Of a stretch of 64,000 bases of DNA, positions 9,769-20,895 are shown in pieces. Below the pieces are notes generated by a model that ran no database searches, was not told where the DNA came from, and saw only the letters and a program-made list of their open reading frames with translations. This stretch comes from Blattamonas nauphoetae. Its lineage: Eukaryota; Preaxostyla; Oxymonadida. The DNA is taken from assembly GCA_033064195.1 (NCBI GenBank), contig JARBJD010000285.1, positions 1-64,000 of the forward strand. Reading direction: 5' to 3'. How positions within the stretch are numbered: position 1 is the first letter of the stretch; each line of letters starts with the position of its first letter. The position numbers were made by a program, and so were the translations under genes.

Positions 9769-12515
9769 TCACCAGGACTCGTCCACATTGAATGCCTGCT
9801 CGGCTCCGAAGTACGCTGCGAAATCAACCAGATTCTCATTTGTGTCCACCTCCATCCCCACCACTCGCAGTTCAAACACATCGTCCCACCCTTCTTCTAT
9901 CAAACGCACTTCTCGTCTCTTCAGTCGCTCTCGTTTGTCTCGATTCCATTCCCATGTTCTGTCCCCAATGCTCTCGAAGATAATCTTAAAATTCTCTCCG
10001 TTCTCCATCTCGATCATTGTTCGCACTTCCCATTTCACAAGTTCTGACACAAATTCAGCGTCGTGTTCGTCGGATCGAAGTTCCATGTTTGTGATGCGAT
10101 GGATCCAGCAGAGAGCAAGTTCGAGTTCAGTTTTGTCTTCTTCACTCAGAACTAGTTTGTCCAAATTGCGGAAGATGATAATGATGAATTGTTTGGCTGG
10201 CTCGAACACAGAAACACGAATGAGAGGATAACGTTCGGAGAGTGCTTCTTCATCGTCCCCAACCGGAATAAACATGACGGAGATGAATCTGGCGAGTTCA
10301 AAGAGAATTTGGGATTTGGAGAGAGGAAGAGAAACAAAATCGACTGTTTCAAACATCCTTCCCACAAGATTCGCCTTCAGGAACTTCTCCTTCATCGATG
10401 GAAAGTGAATCACAGTGTTTGTGTTGGCCATGATGGTGTTCTTCCTTGTTCCTTCGTGATTAAGTTTGAGAGAGTTGAGAATGAGGTCAGGGAAGGATGG
10501 ATCGTCGAGGATGATTCTTTGGAAGGAAGATTTGTGGGGATCTGCGATGTTGTGCGTAACATTGACGATAATACACCATCCATGGCTCATTAAGTCTTCA
10601 CATTGATTTCGAAGATAGAAGAGAAAAGTAACCATTTTGGTGTCATCTCCAGAAACCATTGGAGTGGCCGGAGAAGAGTCGGATGGAAGAGAAGCGACGA
10701 GAGAGTCGATGGTTGAAATGTCCGTGAGAATCATTGTGAGAGCTTCTTTCTCAAAGAGAAGCAATTCTTGGATGATCTCTGAATCAACCTGAAATGACGA
10801 GAAATGATGAAAAGAGTCAAAACACACTTCGATTGGTGGATTTGCATTCAAAAGAAGAGCTGGAATGCGGAGCGAAAATGCACAGAATTCAAGTGAGCCT
10901 TGAAAGAAGAATGGATCATCATTCATGGTATGGACGTATTTTGGGAGGTGGGAAGGATCGGTCGGGAGATGAATGTGGAATTGGGAGAAAACAGTTCGGA
11001 GCTTCTTTGTCAGAGCAGCCAGGAATGAGAAGCCAGAATATTGTTGGTGTGGGGAAGATGATGGAAAGATGGGTGAGGGATGAAGTGGAAGAGCAGCTGG
11101 ATCCTGTTGGACGATGGAGTGAAGTGCATCGAGAGAGTGGACGGCGATTCTGAGATGAGGGAAGAGAGAAAGTCGAGCCAAAGTGGTGACAACAGGCAGA
11201 GGTGATGACTCTCCGATTCTGATGAATGTTGAAAGAATTAAGTCTTCGTGATGGAGAAAAAGCGAATCGACGATTTCAGGTTCGAAAAAGAGTGATTCCA
11301 TGCAAGAACAACACTGATAGTACCCGGACAAACCCGTTAGAGCGGATAAACCCGTTAACCCTTCCAAAGGGACGAAACAGTCTCCCCTCTTCATCTTAAT
11401 TCTCCTTCCACTTCACATTCATGCATTTCCTCATTTTTTTTAAAACTAGAGTTCTTCATGAAAGAATGATTGTGAAATGCAAAGCGAAAAGTGAACGTTG
11501 TTTTTTGAACGAAGTTGAACAAATCTATTTCCGAGAACTAGAGGGATCATGTGTTGCGAGTCGAGCTTTTCATGGTCAGAATAACTTGCGCTGTGTCGTC
11601 GTTGGCATTTCATCCATTTGAATAGACCCATTGTCTTTGATCCAATCTCTGAAAGAGTCACAATTCCTTCCAGAATTCTCACTAGGGTTTTCTTACAGGT
11701 ACAACTGATGAGTCGTGTGAAAGAGATGATATATGTGAAATGGGGGATGTTTTAACGGGTTTATCGGAGTTAACGGGTTTATCCGACCACTATGAAAACA
11801 AATGAAGAAGATGAAAGAATGAAACAAACCGATTCCAACGCAGGACATTCCGGCCAATCTCCAAATTGGATGAAGATGAAAAAAGGGATTTCAGAGGAAA
11901 GCGAAGAGCGAACGAACGAGGGTGATTTCGAATCTGAAAGAAAGCAAGAAATGAAGAGATCCATCATCATAACCAAGAAAACCACAAACAAAGAATCGAA
12001 ATCAATTTCATCAGTTCAGCCTGAGATAAAAGCGAGAATGAACCAAAGAGAAAAGGAGACCACAACTCCAGATGAGTGAGGGACGCAACACAATGGAGAC
12101 AGAGATGGACACCAATAAACAAAACTGTCATCTGCTTCACTTTCTGAATTACAGTTAAATTATTCAAAACAATCATAAAAAGCGATGAAGAATACAATCA
12201 AAGAACACACCAGATGCCACTTTCTGCAACTCTCGGAGTGTTTCAACAATACTATCTTCATCGTCACATCGCAATACTTCGAGAAGTGAGGAGATGTTGG
12301 ACTGAAAACGAGAGAGATGAATCACGAGATGGACAAACCAGATTCCATATGGGTGAATTGTTCAAAGTACTCTGTGAGAGACTCTCGTTCACAACAGACT
12401 GCTCTGAAGCAATCGAGGAGTCTCCCGATCCGTTTGTTGAGAGAGTGATTCTCACACAATTAAGTATGGGTTCATTTTCATTCGGATCCAAACAAGAGTA
12501 AAAACATGGAAACAA
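9769..12515 (-). CDS. ARM/HEAT-like helical protein, seven exons (paralogue of 23942-28774)
   Basis: Exons: about 12515-12339, 12301-12211, 12143-12121, 12020-11990, 11933-11830, 11313-10828 and 10788-9769, about 643 residues. Exon borders are supported by phase and by alignment with the paralogue at 23942-28774. The 10827-10789 intron is only 39 nt (GTGTGT...CAG) and happens to stay open, so a naive reading runs through it. The product is all-helical with short repeats (SLLEVLR...TLRELQKVAS, then FEPEIVDSLFL..EDL) and ends in a charged region; no known enzyme motif is seen. I take it as a lineage-specific armadillo-like protein. The start is uncertain: the paralogue begins at an ATG that is ATC here, so I used an upstream in-frame ATG. 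A 475-bp transposon lies in the intron before the exon at 11313. Confidence 0.7.
11318..11792. mobile_element. 475-bp inverted-repeat transposon inside an intron
   Basis: Borders come from comparison with the paralogous intron at 25493-25530, which lacks the insert. TGA occurs once in the empty site and flanks the insert here (11315-11317 and 11793-11795), so it is a 3-bp target duplication. Termini are TAGTACCCGGACAAACCCG on the left and, on the other strand, TAGTGGTCGGATAAACCCG on the right, giving about 44-bp inverted repeats that contain two copies of 'gataaacccgttaa'. The interior has no transposase. The element shares its TAGTGGT end with the 788-bp element at 51767. Confidence 0.9.
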
Positions 12516-12559
12516 ATATCAGGAGCAATGAAATGTGGTACAGTCGTCAACGCAACCCT

Positions 12560-13809
12560 CACATTTGAGATGTGGAAAGGATGAATGTTGAGAGCGAGTC
12601 TGAATTCGGAACGGAAGCGAAAGGAGCGTCTTCCGACATGTATGGAGCAACAAACGAAAGGATGGACGAATAAACGGGGTCGACAGTGGCAGAAGGAGCT
12701 GAGGGAGGAGGAGAGAGTGTTCTGAGAGGAGAGAATGAGGAAAAAGAGCACAGAATGCGCGCAGGCGGCGAGAAGGGCGGGGTTGGTGGCTGTGATCGAG
12801 AGCGGAGCAGCGAGGGAGGTGGACGGGGTGGATTGAGTGATGGCAGAGACGATAGCGACGACGAGTCTGCGAAAAGAGAGGAAGTTGATCGATGAAGTCT
12901 AGCTGATGAAAAGAAGAAAAGTTTGACTCCTCTCTTCTTCATCTCCCTTCCTCCTTCTCTCGTTCCTCCTTCTTTCCCTCCACTCTTTCCTCACATGCTT
13001 CGTTTCCTCCGTCTCTCGCGCGCACCATCGTATCTCTTCCACTCCTGATTCGCTCGCTGCCAGCCACTCAATCAGAATCTTCAGAACACGGTTCCCGTTG
13101 AACGCCCCACAACCCCAATGCCCAGTCGAGAGCGAGGGGCGCTTGGCTGGCTGCTCAGACGACGACGCGGACGGCGGCAGAGATGAGACAAACGAGAATC
13201 CGACAAACGCCTTGTTCAGCTCCCTGTCGACCGAACATTGAGACCACTGATTGTGAAGGTGGTTCCCCAACATCATTCCAGAGAAGCAGAGGGCATCAAT
13301 CACAATGATTCGGCTTTTGGGGATGTCGGAGGGAGGCCTAGAGTGATGAACGAGAATCCACAAAATCAACGAGAAAAGAAGGTAATATGCCAGAAATATC
13401 AAAAAAATGGGAAAAAGGGGAGAAAAGCCGACATGGTGACTTCAGACTGTTTGGCTGGTCAGTCGAATGCGAACGTGTGGGCGTATCCCGAATACTTGGA
13501 GAAGAACTCGGCCCCTTCGATCAGAAGAGCTTCGCGGTCATTCAGTTTCTCTGCGAGGCAAAGAAGGACATTGGCGGGTTGGAAGGGGAAGGAAAGGAGG
13601 GCGGTGAAAGACGAACGAGGACAGACCTGTAAAGAGCATCGCTGAGAACAATTCGGGAGCAATCGCAAACATAATCTCTTCTTGCACGCAGCTCTGCAGA
13701 AAAGAAGACAGATCGAGCGTGGAATGATAATGCGAGAAGACAGACGAAGCCGAGCGCGCCACCGCCAAGATAGGCATTCGCGAAGTCCACTTTGAAGTCA
13801 GAGGAAGGA
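12560..13809 (-). CDS. PARG: Poly(ADP-ribose) glycohydrolase catalytic core
   Basis: Recognisable exons: 13809-13746, 13693-13627, 13550-13475 and 13337 to about 13026. They give the PARG signature VDFANAYLGGGALGF followed by SCVQEEIMFAIAPEL, that is GGG-x7-QEE with both catalytic glutamates, then EGAEFFSKYSGYAH, RIIVIDAL, DRELNKAFVGF and TGHWGCGAFNGN. PARG hydrolyses ribose-ribose bonds in poly(ADP-ribose). The first introns are 52 and 76 nt with GTCTGT donors. The third donor (GTTCGC at 13474) and the C-terminal end are uncertain; an open Ser/Pro-rich frame runs to about 12560. The N-terminal accessory domain normally found before the catalytic core is not identifiable upstream, where a segmental duplication begins near 13925, so the gene may be 5'-truncated or have tiny unrecognised exons. 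Confidence 0.75.
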
Positions 13810-14310
13810 CTGAATGAGGAGATAACGGGAAAGGGAGAAAAGGATTGGACTGACAGATGGAGCGTGAAGAATAATATAACAGAACAGTGCTTGGGATGTC
13901 CGAAATGAAAAAACACCAAAAAAAGCGGAACACACCCCAAACAAAGAGTGTATGGCGGTGGAATGGCGGGAAGGTGGGATACAGCTCATTTCGACGAGAT
14001 AAATGCGAAGTGTTTGGGTGATCGTTCAGAAGTCGAGAATGGGAAAGATAATCGGGTCACAATGGACCGTTCAGTGACGCGAGGAATTGTTTGGTGAAAT
14101 GACGGTTGACGATGTGACAGTCAAAGACAGCCGCGTTGACAACGACGAACCCAAATGAGCAAGCCAGTTCTGGACGATTGGAGGTGATCTCAGAATCTGT
14201 TCACTGGCACCAGCAATCATGACATTCCCAGCATCCGAGGAGAGTCCGCAGAAATGAGTTGGAGTCATTCGAGAGAGGCGGCTTCGACGCGTCATTTGTG
14301 ATGCGACGTG

Positions 14311-15366
14311 TCAAGGATTCTTCATATTCGATCCCAGTAATAGTGAGATGGATAGACACTCTTCCGCAAGACTTTTGGTAATGAGCCCACCAAGGGGATG
14401 CGTCATCATCTGGTCGAGGAGGTTTTCCATCCCTTCCGAGATCAGAGCCCGGATTATCTTTTTCCCAGATTTGGCCACTTCCCCACCTTTGTACTTCCAT
14501 TTTCCGATCGAATAGTAGATGTGCATGAGAGGAATCCAGAAGTCATAATCCCTTTCGGTGAACAAGAGACAACTTAAGAACGCCATCACAATCGGAGATG
14601 TGAGGACAAATTCCAATGTTGGACGATGAAATGGACTCAATTCAATGTGGGTGTACAAAAGAGTTATGAAGGTGTCATACAATATTCCATTGAGGTGGTA
14701 CCGATTTGTGATCAGAAATGTCACAAATTGAGACGATGGAAGGACGACCTTGTGAAGGATCATTTCACGATTTTTGGATGGGTCAATATTAGTAGAAGTG
14801 TTGCCGACATCCATGAGAGATGAGGGAAACGCGAGGTAGATGCAATCGATGATGATCGATGGATTCCCCGAAAGTGGCAGCGTGTGAGGTTGGACTGTCG
14901 CGAACACTTTGGCGACGAGATCTGATTCCATGAGACCATCTCGAATAGCAGGCGATACAGTTCCAATTGTACAACGAAGGAACTTGAACGTTGCTTCAAC
15001 TATAGTCGAGTGAGGAGAAGACAGGAGAGTCAAAATGCCTTCAATAAAGCCAGAAAATGGACTGGCTGAAGAGGGAACAAGGTCTGTCGCAAGCTTCACT
15101 GCATAATCGTGCTCGTCCCAGGCCGGTTCGAGGTCCTTCAGAAATCGGACAGCTCTGTCTTGAAGTGCATCGTCAAAAGGGTATTCAACTTTCACAAGGG
15201 CAACAAGCGAATTGTAAATGGTTGATTTGTCCTCGAACAATAAGTCTGAGTTCGAATTGAATTGCAGAAATGGTTCGGGTATTGGGTCCACAGTTGAAAG
15301 TGAATTCGGTGAACGATTCAAGCAGGCATTAAAGGATGTGTTTATTGCGAGTGTTATCTCTTCCAT
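14311..15366 (-). CDS. Tandem helical-family protein, copy 1
   Basis: Single-exon frame of 351 residues from the ATG whose context matches the starts of the two neighbours (MEEITLAIN); an upstream in-frame ATG would add 21 residues with no counterpart. Shared blocks with the copies at 16333 and 19033 are SLVALVKVEYPFDDALQ, RFLKDLEP, VVLPSSQFVTFLITNRYHL and RPTLEFVLTSP. The fold is predicted all-helical, ARM/HEAT-like; no catalytic motif, signal peptide or membrane segment is seen. The C-terminus ends shortly after the conserved LLGSN. I take it as a lineage-expanded family of unknown role. Confidence 0.75.
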   Translation of the reverse strand: MEEITLAINTSFNACLNRSPNSLSTVDPIPEPFLQFNSNSDLLFEDKSTIYNSLVALVKVEYPFDDALQDRAVRFLKDLEPAWDEHDYAVKLATDLVPSSASPFSGFIEGILTLLSSPHSTIVEATFKFLRCTIGTVSPAIRDGLMESDLVAKVFATVQPHTLPLSGNPSIIIDCIYLAFPSSLMDVGNTSTNIDPSKNREMILHKVVLPSSQFVTFLITNRYHLNGILYDTFITLLYTHIELSPFHRPTLEFVLTSPIVMAFLSCLLFTERDYDFWIPLMHIYYSIGKWKYKGGEVAKSGKKIIRALISEGMENLLDQMMTHPLGGLITKSLAEECLSISLLLGSNMKNP

Positions 15367-15429
15367 TGAGAAGCGAAGAGGATCATGCCATTTTGTGTCA
15401 CGAATTGATAAAAAACAAAGCTGTTGCAT

Positions 15430-16332
15430 AATGCATGAATTTATCGATCCAATGTGATGAAAATAAAGAGATGAATGAAATCAATCATCATTGACAACGA
15501 ATAAGTTCCTTTCTCGCATTTGTGGTGTTGCCAAAGTGTTCTGTCTCGTCCCGACGAGTGTGATGGGATGCGTGAGGCACAGCGAGGGTCACTCTGTTGG
15601 GTGACATTTCAGCGGCGAGATCAGCCGAATCTTGGAGTGAATGTGGAGAGCGAGAAGGCGAGAAGAGAAGTTGGATGGAGTGAGATGGAAACAAAACAGA
15701 CAAATTTGAGAAAAAGAGAAGCGTCCGATGATTGCGCTGTTGAATCGTTGTTCCATGTTGGAGAACGATCAGATGCGTTTCGAGGGTGTTTTGCTTCGAG
15801 TTTGAATTCGTCGCTTCAGAACAGGAATTAAACACTGTTCTGTTTGACATTGGCATCAATCACATCCAGAGATACTGAAATGTGGTTCTGAGAGACAATG
15901 GAAGGGAGAGATGAATTTGATTGACGGACGAAGTGTGAAGAAAGAAAACAGAACAATGTGAGGATGGCAGAAATGGTGAATCTCAAAAATTATGAAACAC
16001 ACCTAAAACACATCGGAGATTGCTGTGGAATGGCGGGAATGTGGGGCACATCCAAATTCGACGAGATAAACGAGATGTGTTTCAGAGATGGTCCAAAAGT
16101 CGAGATTGGGAAAGATAATCTGGTCACAATGCATCGTTCAGGGACACCAGGAATTGGTTGGAGAGAGGACGGCTGACTATGTGTCAGTCAAAGACAGCCG
16201 CGTTGAGAATGACCAACCCAAAAGAGCGAACCATTTCTGGACGATTGGAGGCGATCACAGAATCTGTTTATCTGCACCAGCAATCAGCGCATTCCCAACA
16301 TCCGAGGAGAGTCCGCAGAAATCATTGTTGAG
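15430..16332. repeat. Duplicated spacer between helical-family copies
   Basis: The stretch from about 15900 to 16330 is homologous to 13840-14300 and 18650-19020: each begins around 'ggaatggcggga(a)' with 'gacgagataaa' and runs into the 3' end of a paralogue. It is therefore the repeated 3' flank of a tandem unit of about 1.5-2.6 kb. From 15480 to 15900 I see no supported gene; the minus-strand frame there has no family match. Confidence 0.6.
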
Positions 16333-17481
16333 TCATTCGAGAGAGGCAGCTTCGCTTTCACTTTCTTCTTCGTCTTCGTCTTCACTGTCTTCGTCATCAT
16401 CGAGTTCAGGAATTATCACATTCGATCCGAGCATTCGTGAGATGCAGTGACACCTGTAAACAACACTGAGACCATAAGGTCCGTCGTTGTCGTGTTTCAT
16501 CATCTGGTCGAGTGTGTCTTCGAAGCCTTCCGAAATCAGACTTTGCGCTGTCTGTTTTCCTGATTGGACCACTTCTGGGTCTTCCTTCTTCCATTTTGCG
16601 AACGCCTCGTCGATATTTAGGAGAGTCATCCAGACACGATGCTCGTCTTCGAGGAGCGAGAGACAACTTGTCAATGCCATCATACTTGGAGATGCGAGAA
16701 CAAACTCCAATGTTGGACGATGATATGGGCATAGTCGAAGGAATCTGTCCAATAGATACATGAAGTTGTGAAGCAACGTTCCTTCGAGATGGTATCGATT
16801 TGTGATCAGAAATGTCACAAATTGAGACGATGGGAGAACAATATTCTGAAAGATCATTTCACGATGGTTGAATTGGTCGACTGCGGCAGTGATTCCAAGA
16901 TCCTTGAGAGATGACGGAGATGCAATGGTGAGGAAACAATAGATCGCCCTGTTGAGAGAGTCGATTGTCGTTTCATTCCCTGAGATAGGCAGTGTGTGAG
17001 GTTGAATATTAGTGAAAACATTGCTGACGAGATCTGATCCCATGAGGTGACATCGAATTGCAGGTGAGACAGCTGCAATTGTTTGGCACAGGAATGACAA
17101 CGCTGATCCAACCACAGTCGAGTGGGGACATGACACCAGAGTGACAATGCTCTCAACAAAACCAGAATGCGATCCGGTTGTTGAGGGAACGAGGTCGATC
17201 ACGAGTTTGTCTGGATAATCTGGTTCATCCCTCCAGTTCGGTCTGAGGTTCTTCAGAAATCGGGCAGCTTTTTCTTGAAGTGCTTCATCAAATGGGTGTT
17301 CGGCTTTCACGAGGGCAACAAGCGAACAGTAAGTGGCTGATTTGTCCTCAAACGACAATTTTGACTTTGTATCGAAATTGAGGAAAGGTTCTTGCAATGT
17401 GTCGTTACTTGAACGTGGATCGGGGAAGGGATTCAAATAGGAGTCATTGGTGTTGTTCAAAGCAGCAGATTCTTTTTCCAT
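16333..17481 (-). CDS. Tandem helical-family protein, copy 2
   Basis: Single-exon frame of 382 residues starting MEKESAALNN. It shares SLVALVKAEHPFDEALQ, RFLKNLRP, the IVTLVSCPHSTVV helix, IVLPSSQFVTFLITNRYHLEG and RPTLEFVLASPS with its neighbours. The last 30 residues are an acidic Asp/Glu/Ser tail (after MLGSN) absent from copies 1 and 3. No enzymatic motif. Same strand and similar spacing as the other copies, consistent with unequal crossing-over. Confidence 0.8.
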   Translation of the reverse strand: MEKESAALNNTNDSYLNPFPDPRSSNDTLQEPFLNFDTKSKLSFEDKSATYCSLVALVKAEHPFDEALQEKAARFLKNLRPNWRDEPDYPDKLVIDLVPSTTGSHSGFVESIVTLVSCPHSTVVGSALSFLCQTIAAVSPAIRCHLMGSDLVSNVFTNIQPHTLPISGNETTIDSLNRAIYCFLTIASPSSLKDLGITAAVDQFNHREMIFQNIVLPSSQFVTFLITNRYHLEGTLLHNFMYLLDRFLRLCPYHRPTLEFVLASPSMMALTSCLSLLEDEHRVWMTLLNIDEAFAKWKKEDPEVVQSGKQTAQSLISEGFEDTLDQMMKHDNDGPYGLSVVYRCHCISRMLGSNVIIPELDDDEDSEDEDEEESESEAASLE

Positions 17482-17558
17482 TCAAAACAAAGGAGGATCT
17501 TCCCATTGACCATCGCTCACTTTTTCCTACCAAACCAGTTGCACAATGAACAAATTGT

Positions 17559-18228
17559 GGCATGTATTACCCCTGTAGGTTATCGGAACCCTGTAGGTTG
17601 TGGGAACTCTGTAGGTTGTGAAAAGGAACCCTGTAGGTTGTGAAAGGAACCCTGTAGGTTGTTTTGGAACTCTGTAGGTTGTGATTGTCCAGCTTGTTCC
17701 CCGCTCATTCCGCTCTTTGAAGTGCACAAGAGACCTAAACTGGATTCATATGTCCTTCATTGTGTGATTGTAAAGTATTCTCAGCATTACACTCTTTTCA
17801 GCTTTCATTCCTTTCATATTCTCATTCTTCTTGCTTCTCACCCTCAATTTTCTACTTTGTGTTTTGATACAATCATAACTGGTCGTGATCCTCGATCAAG
17901 ACCACAACAGCAAAGCCAGAGATTGACGAATCCAAAGGACACTATTGTAACTATTCTCTTTCCATTTCGCATATATTCATCTTTTATCTTCCTTTTCTCC
18001 CTATATTCAACACATTAACCCGATAGATCGTGAAAAGTGCGTTGGATCAACAATGTTTGGGAAAGCACACAATTTCCTCCGAACCGATTTCCAAAAGAAA
18101 TCAGAAAACGATGCAGCACTATCATATGTTTGGACTTTTCCACAATCCCCCCTCTAAGCATCCCTCTCTTTCACACAGTTCCAGTCCAACCTACAGGGTT
18201 CCGATAACCTACAGGGGTAAAACATGCC
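17559..18228. mobile_element. GGCATG-family transposon, copy A (670 bp)
   Basis: Flanked by the 8-bp target duplication CAAATTGT (17551-17558 and 18229-18236). Termini are GGCATGTATTACCCCTGTAG on the left and GGCATGTTTTACCCCTGTAG read inward from the right. Inside the left terminus the motif 'aaccctgtaggtt' is repeated about six times (17573-17690). The interior (for example 'ggtcgtgatcctcgatcaag') is homologous, in opposite orientation, to the copy at 23115-23784. No transposase frame, so non-autonomous. Confidence 0.92.
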
Positions 18229-18236
18229 CAAATTGT

Positions 18237-19032
18237 TCCGTGAAATGAACAGAAGAAGCATAGAATCAAACGACACACCATTGACAACGAACGACACTTC
18301 TGAACGGGGAAGGAAATGCGGGAAAGAAAGCTGTTCTGTTTGGACACTCAATAACAAGATGGTTGGACGATTGCCGGAGTGTTGGACAAGTTGGGTTCGA
18401 TCCATGCCGCTTGCTCGAGCGAAGGCAAAGGAACGGCTTGGCTGGCCACATTTTGGCTCTTTCGAGGCTTCCTTCGGTTCGAGGATGGCTGACAACTGTT
18501 GTGATGTGCAAATAGATGCACTGAGAGTAACACATAAACACGAGAGTGGGCGTTCGAGAGAAAAGGAGGGTGATGAGCGATCAGAGAAACTAACGATGGG
18601 TGAAAAGGAAAAGGTTGTCGGTGGTGAGGGCACAAATACAAGAAGCTCAAAAAAGAGAACAAACCTCATACACATCGTGTGAGGCCGTGGAATGGTGGGA
18701 ATGTGGGGTGCATCTCATTTTGTAGAGATAAACTCGATGTGTTTTTGAGATCGTCCAAATGTCGAGAATGGGAGAGATAATCTGGTCCCATCGGTTCGGT
18801 CAGGTATGTGATGAATTCCTTGGAGAAGATTCAGGTGACAATGCGACCATTAATGACATGGGGGTTGAGAGTTGCGAATCACAAATAACAAACCATTTCT
18901 GGACGATTGGAGGCGATCCCAGAATCTGTTCGTCAACACCAGCAACCACAGCATTCCCAATATCCGAGGAGGATCCGCAGAAATGAGTTGGAGTCATTTG
19001 AGAGAGTCGGCTTCGACGCGTAATTTGAGATC
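18237..19032. other. Spacer, duplicated 3' flank plus unassigned sequence
   Basis: From about 18650 to 19030 this is the third copy of the tandem-unit 3' flank. The 18240-18650 part has overlapping open frames on both strands but no recognisable domain and no paralogous support; I call no gene. Confidence 0.45.
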
Positions 19033-20112
19033 TCAATCTTCAGTATCATACACATTCGATCCCATGTATTTCGAGATGGAGTGACAACTTGCGACAACAG
19101 GAACACCAAAAGGTCCGTCGTTGTCGTGTTTCATCATCTGTTCGAGTGTGTCTTCGAAGCCTTCCGAAATATGAGCGTTGACGATCTGCTTCACTGATAG
19201 GACCTCTTCTGGGCCTTCGTCGTCCCATTGAGTCAGTAAATTGAAGATGTGTCCGAACAAACACCAGATGTGATTGTCACGTTCGACGAAAGAATGACAC
19301 GAAGAGTATGCCATCATAATTCGAGATCTGAGAACAAAATCCAAAGTTGGACGATGATACGGGCCTATTTCAACGTGTGCACGCAATAATTCCATGAATG
19401 AGATGAACAAGTTCCCATTGAGGATGTGCCGATTCGCAATCAGAAATGTCGCAAAGCGAGACGAGGGGATCACGACCTTCTGAAAGATCATTTCACGATG
19501 ATTGAATGTGTCCTTAGCTGAAGTAGCGCCAATTTCCATGAGAAAAAATGGTTTTGTGAGGTCGAAACAAGCCAGTATGATCCACATGAGACGGTCGAGC
19601 CTCTCTTCATTTTCTGATATTGACAGTGTGTGAGGGTGAACGGTCGCTAACATATTGGTGACGAGATCTGATTTCACGAGATGACATCTGTTGTCAATCG
19701 ACGAACAGCGGAGAATTCTGTTGAAGAATGACATCGTTGTTTCAACCACTCTCGGGTGGGGAGATGACAGCAAAGTGAGAATACTCTCCATAAATCCAGA
19801 AGGTGATCCGATTGGAGAGGGAACGAGATCAATGACTCGTCGATCTGCTTCCTTTTCCTCGCCATGCTCCGGCTCGAGGTCCTTCAAAAACCGTGCTGCC
19901 TGATCTTGAAGGGCATCGTCAAAAGGGTATTCAGCTTTCACAAGAGCAACTAGCGACCGGTAAACCGTCGTTTTATCCTTAAACGACAATTTTGAATTGG
20001 GATTGAAAGTCAGGAAAGGTTCTTCTTCAGGTTTGATGGTTGAACGTGATTCCGGTGAATGCAATAAAAAAGTTTTATTGGTAAGATTCGAAGTTCCGGT
20101 CTGTTCGTCCAT
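19033..20112 (-). CDS. Tandem helical-family protein, copy 3
   Basis: Single-exon frame of 359 residues starting MDEQTGTSNL. Conserved blocks: SLVALVKAEYPFDDALQ, RFLKDLEPE, SILTLLSSPHPRVVE, VVIPSSRFATFLIANRHIL and RPTLDFVLRSR. It ends DTED shortly after YMGSN. Helical repeat protein of unknown function, the most upstream complete member of the tandem array. Confidence 0.8.
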   Translation of the reverse strand: MDEQTGTSNLTNKTFLLHSPESRSTIKPEEEPFLTFNPNSKLSFKDKTTVYRSLVALVKAEYPFDDALQDQAARFLKDLEPEHGEEKEADRRVIDLVPSPIGSPSGFMESILTLLSSPHPRVVETTMSFFNRILRCSSIDNRCHLVKSDLVTNMLATVHPHTLSISENEERLDRLMWIILACFDLTKPFFLMEIGATSAKDTFNHREMIFQKVVIPSSRFATFLIANRHILNGNLFISFMELLRAHVEIGPYHRPTLDFVLRSRIMMAYSSCHSFVERDNHIWCLFGHIFNLLTQWDDEGPEEVLSVKQIVNAHISEGFEDTLEQMMKHDNDGPFGVPVVASCHSISKYMGSNVYDTED

Positions 20113-20249
20113 TGACTTGAATGAGATTATGGTTTGGATCAGAACTGGATTGCATCATTCGTTGTTTCATGGAAAACATCTTAAACCTTGGCCAACCCCT
20201 TTCTCTTTGGCCCTTCAGACTTGTTGAAACTCCCCTTTTTCTGAGAACC

Positions 20250-20465
20250 AACCAAACGTACATCACTTCAATCGCTCAGGCATCTCAACCGTTCCAATCA
20301 CTTGTTGTCTTCGTCAAAGAATGTAGCACTCTGGATGACTTTACAACCAAAACAGCATGTGCCCTTCTGCACAGGATCATGCCTGAATTCACAACGATCT
20401 CTGAGGCGTCTCTCTCGCTTCTATCATTTCTGAAGTCTACCCCAGATGCATCTGCAGGCATCTGA
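20250..20465 (+). pseudogene. Fragment of a helical-family gene
   Basis: The plus-strand frame contains FQSLVVFVKECSTLDDF, TACALLHRIMPEF and SLLSFLKSTPDAS, matching in order the SLVALVKAEYPFDDAL, RFLKDLEPE and ILTLLSSP blocks of the minus-strand array, but only about 60 residues are present and the orientation is inverted. I take it as a truncated, diverged copy. It could be a single exon of a longer gene, but I find no continuation. Confidence 0.55.
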
Positions 20466-20895
20466 GTAGTCCTATCAAAATAGGTAAAACTGGGATCAAT
20501 TGATGTCAGTGCCTAAATTTGGACTGAGATCAAATTTCAACTCTTTTCCTTTGAGATTTTCTCATTATCACTTCATTAATCATGTTCAATTCACTTCTTG
20601 TTTTCACATAATGCTCTTCAATATTTCAGACAGCTCTTATTTCCCAAAAACACGCACGATCACAATCACCAACACTTCTTTTTTCGATGTATTCCCTTCA
20701 TTGACTTTAGTCAGTGAGAAAAAACCATCAAAGAAGACATAACAACGCATTATCGACTTGTTTTTATAATTATTGTTGTAGAACAAACTGAAACAGCAGC
20801 ACCCAAAGTTTGCATTTTCATGATCTATGAAGTGACCATTTTCCTTTTTACTTTTTTTTCCATTCAAATATCATATATAAGAAGACTTTTTTGAA
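20466..20895. other. AT-rich intergenic stretch
   Basis: No gene, RNA or inverted repeat recognised. Short direct repeats of 'tgggatca' recur at its edges (20493 and 20933-20964). Confidence 0.4.
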
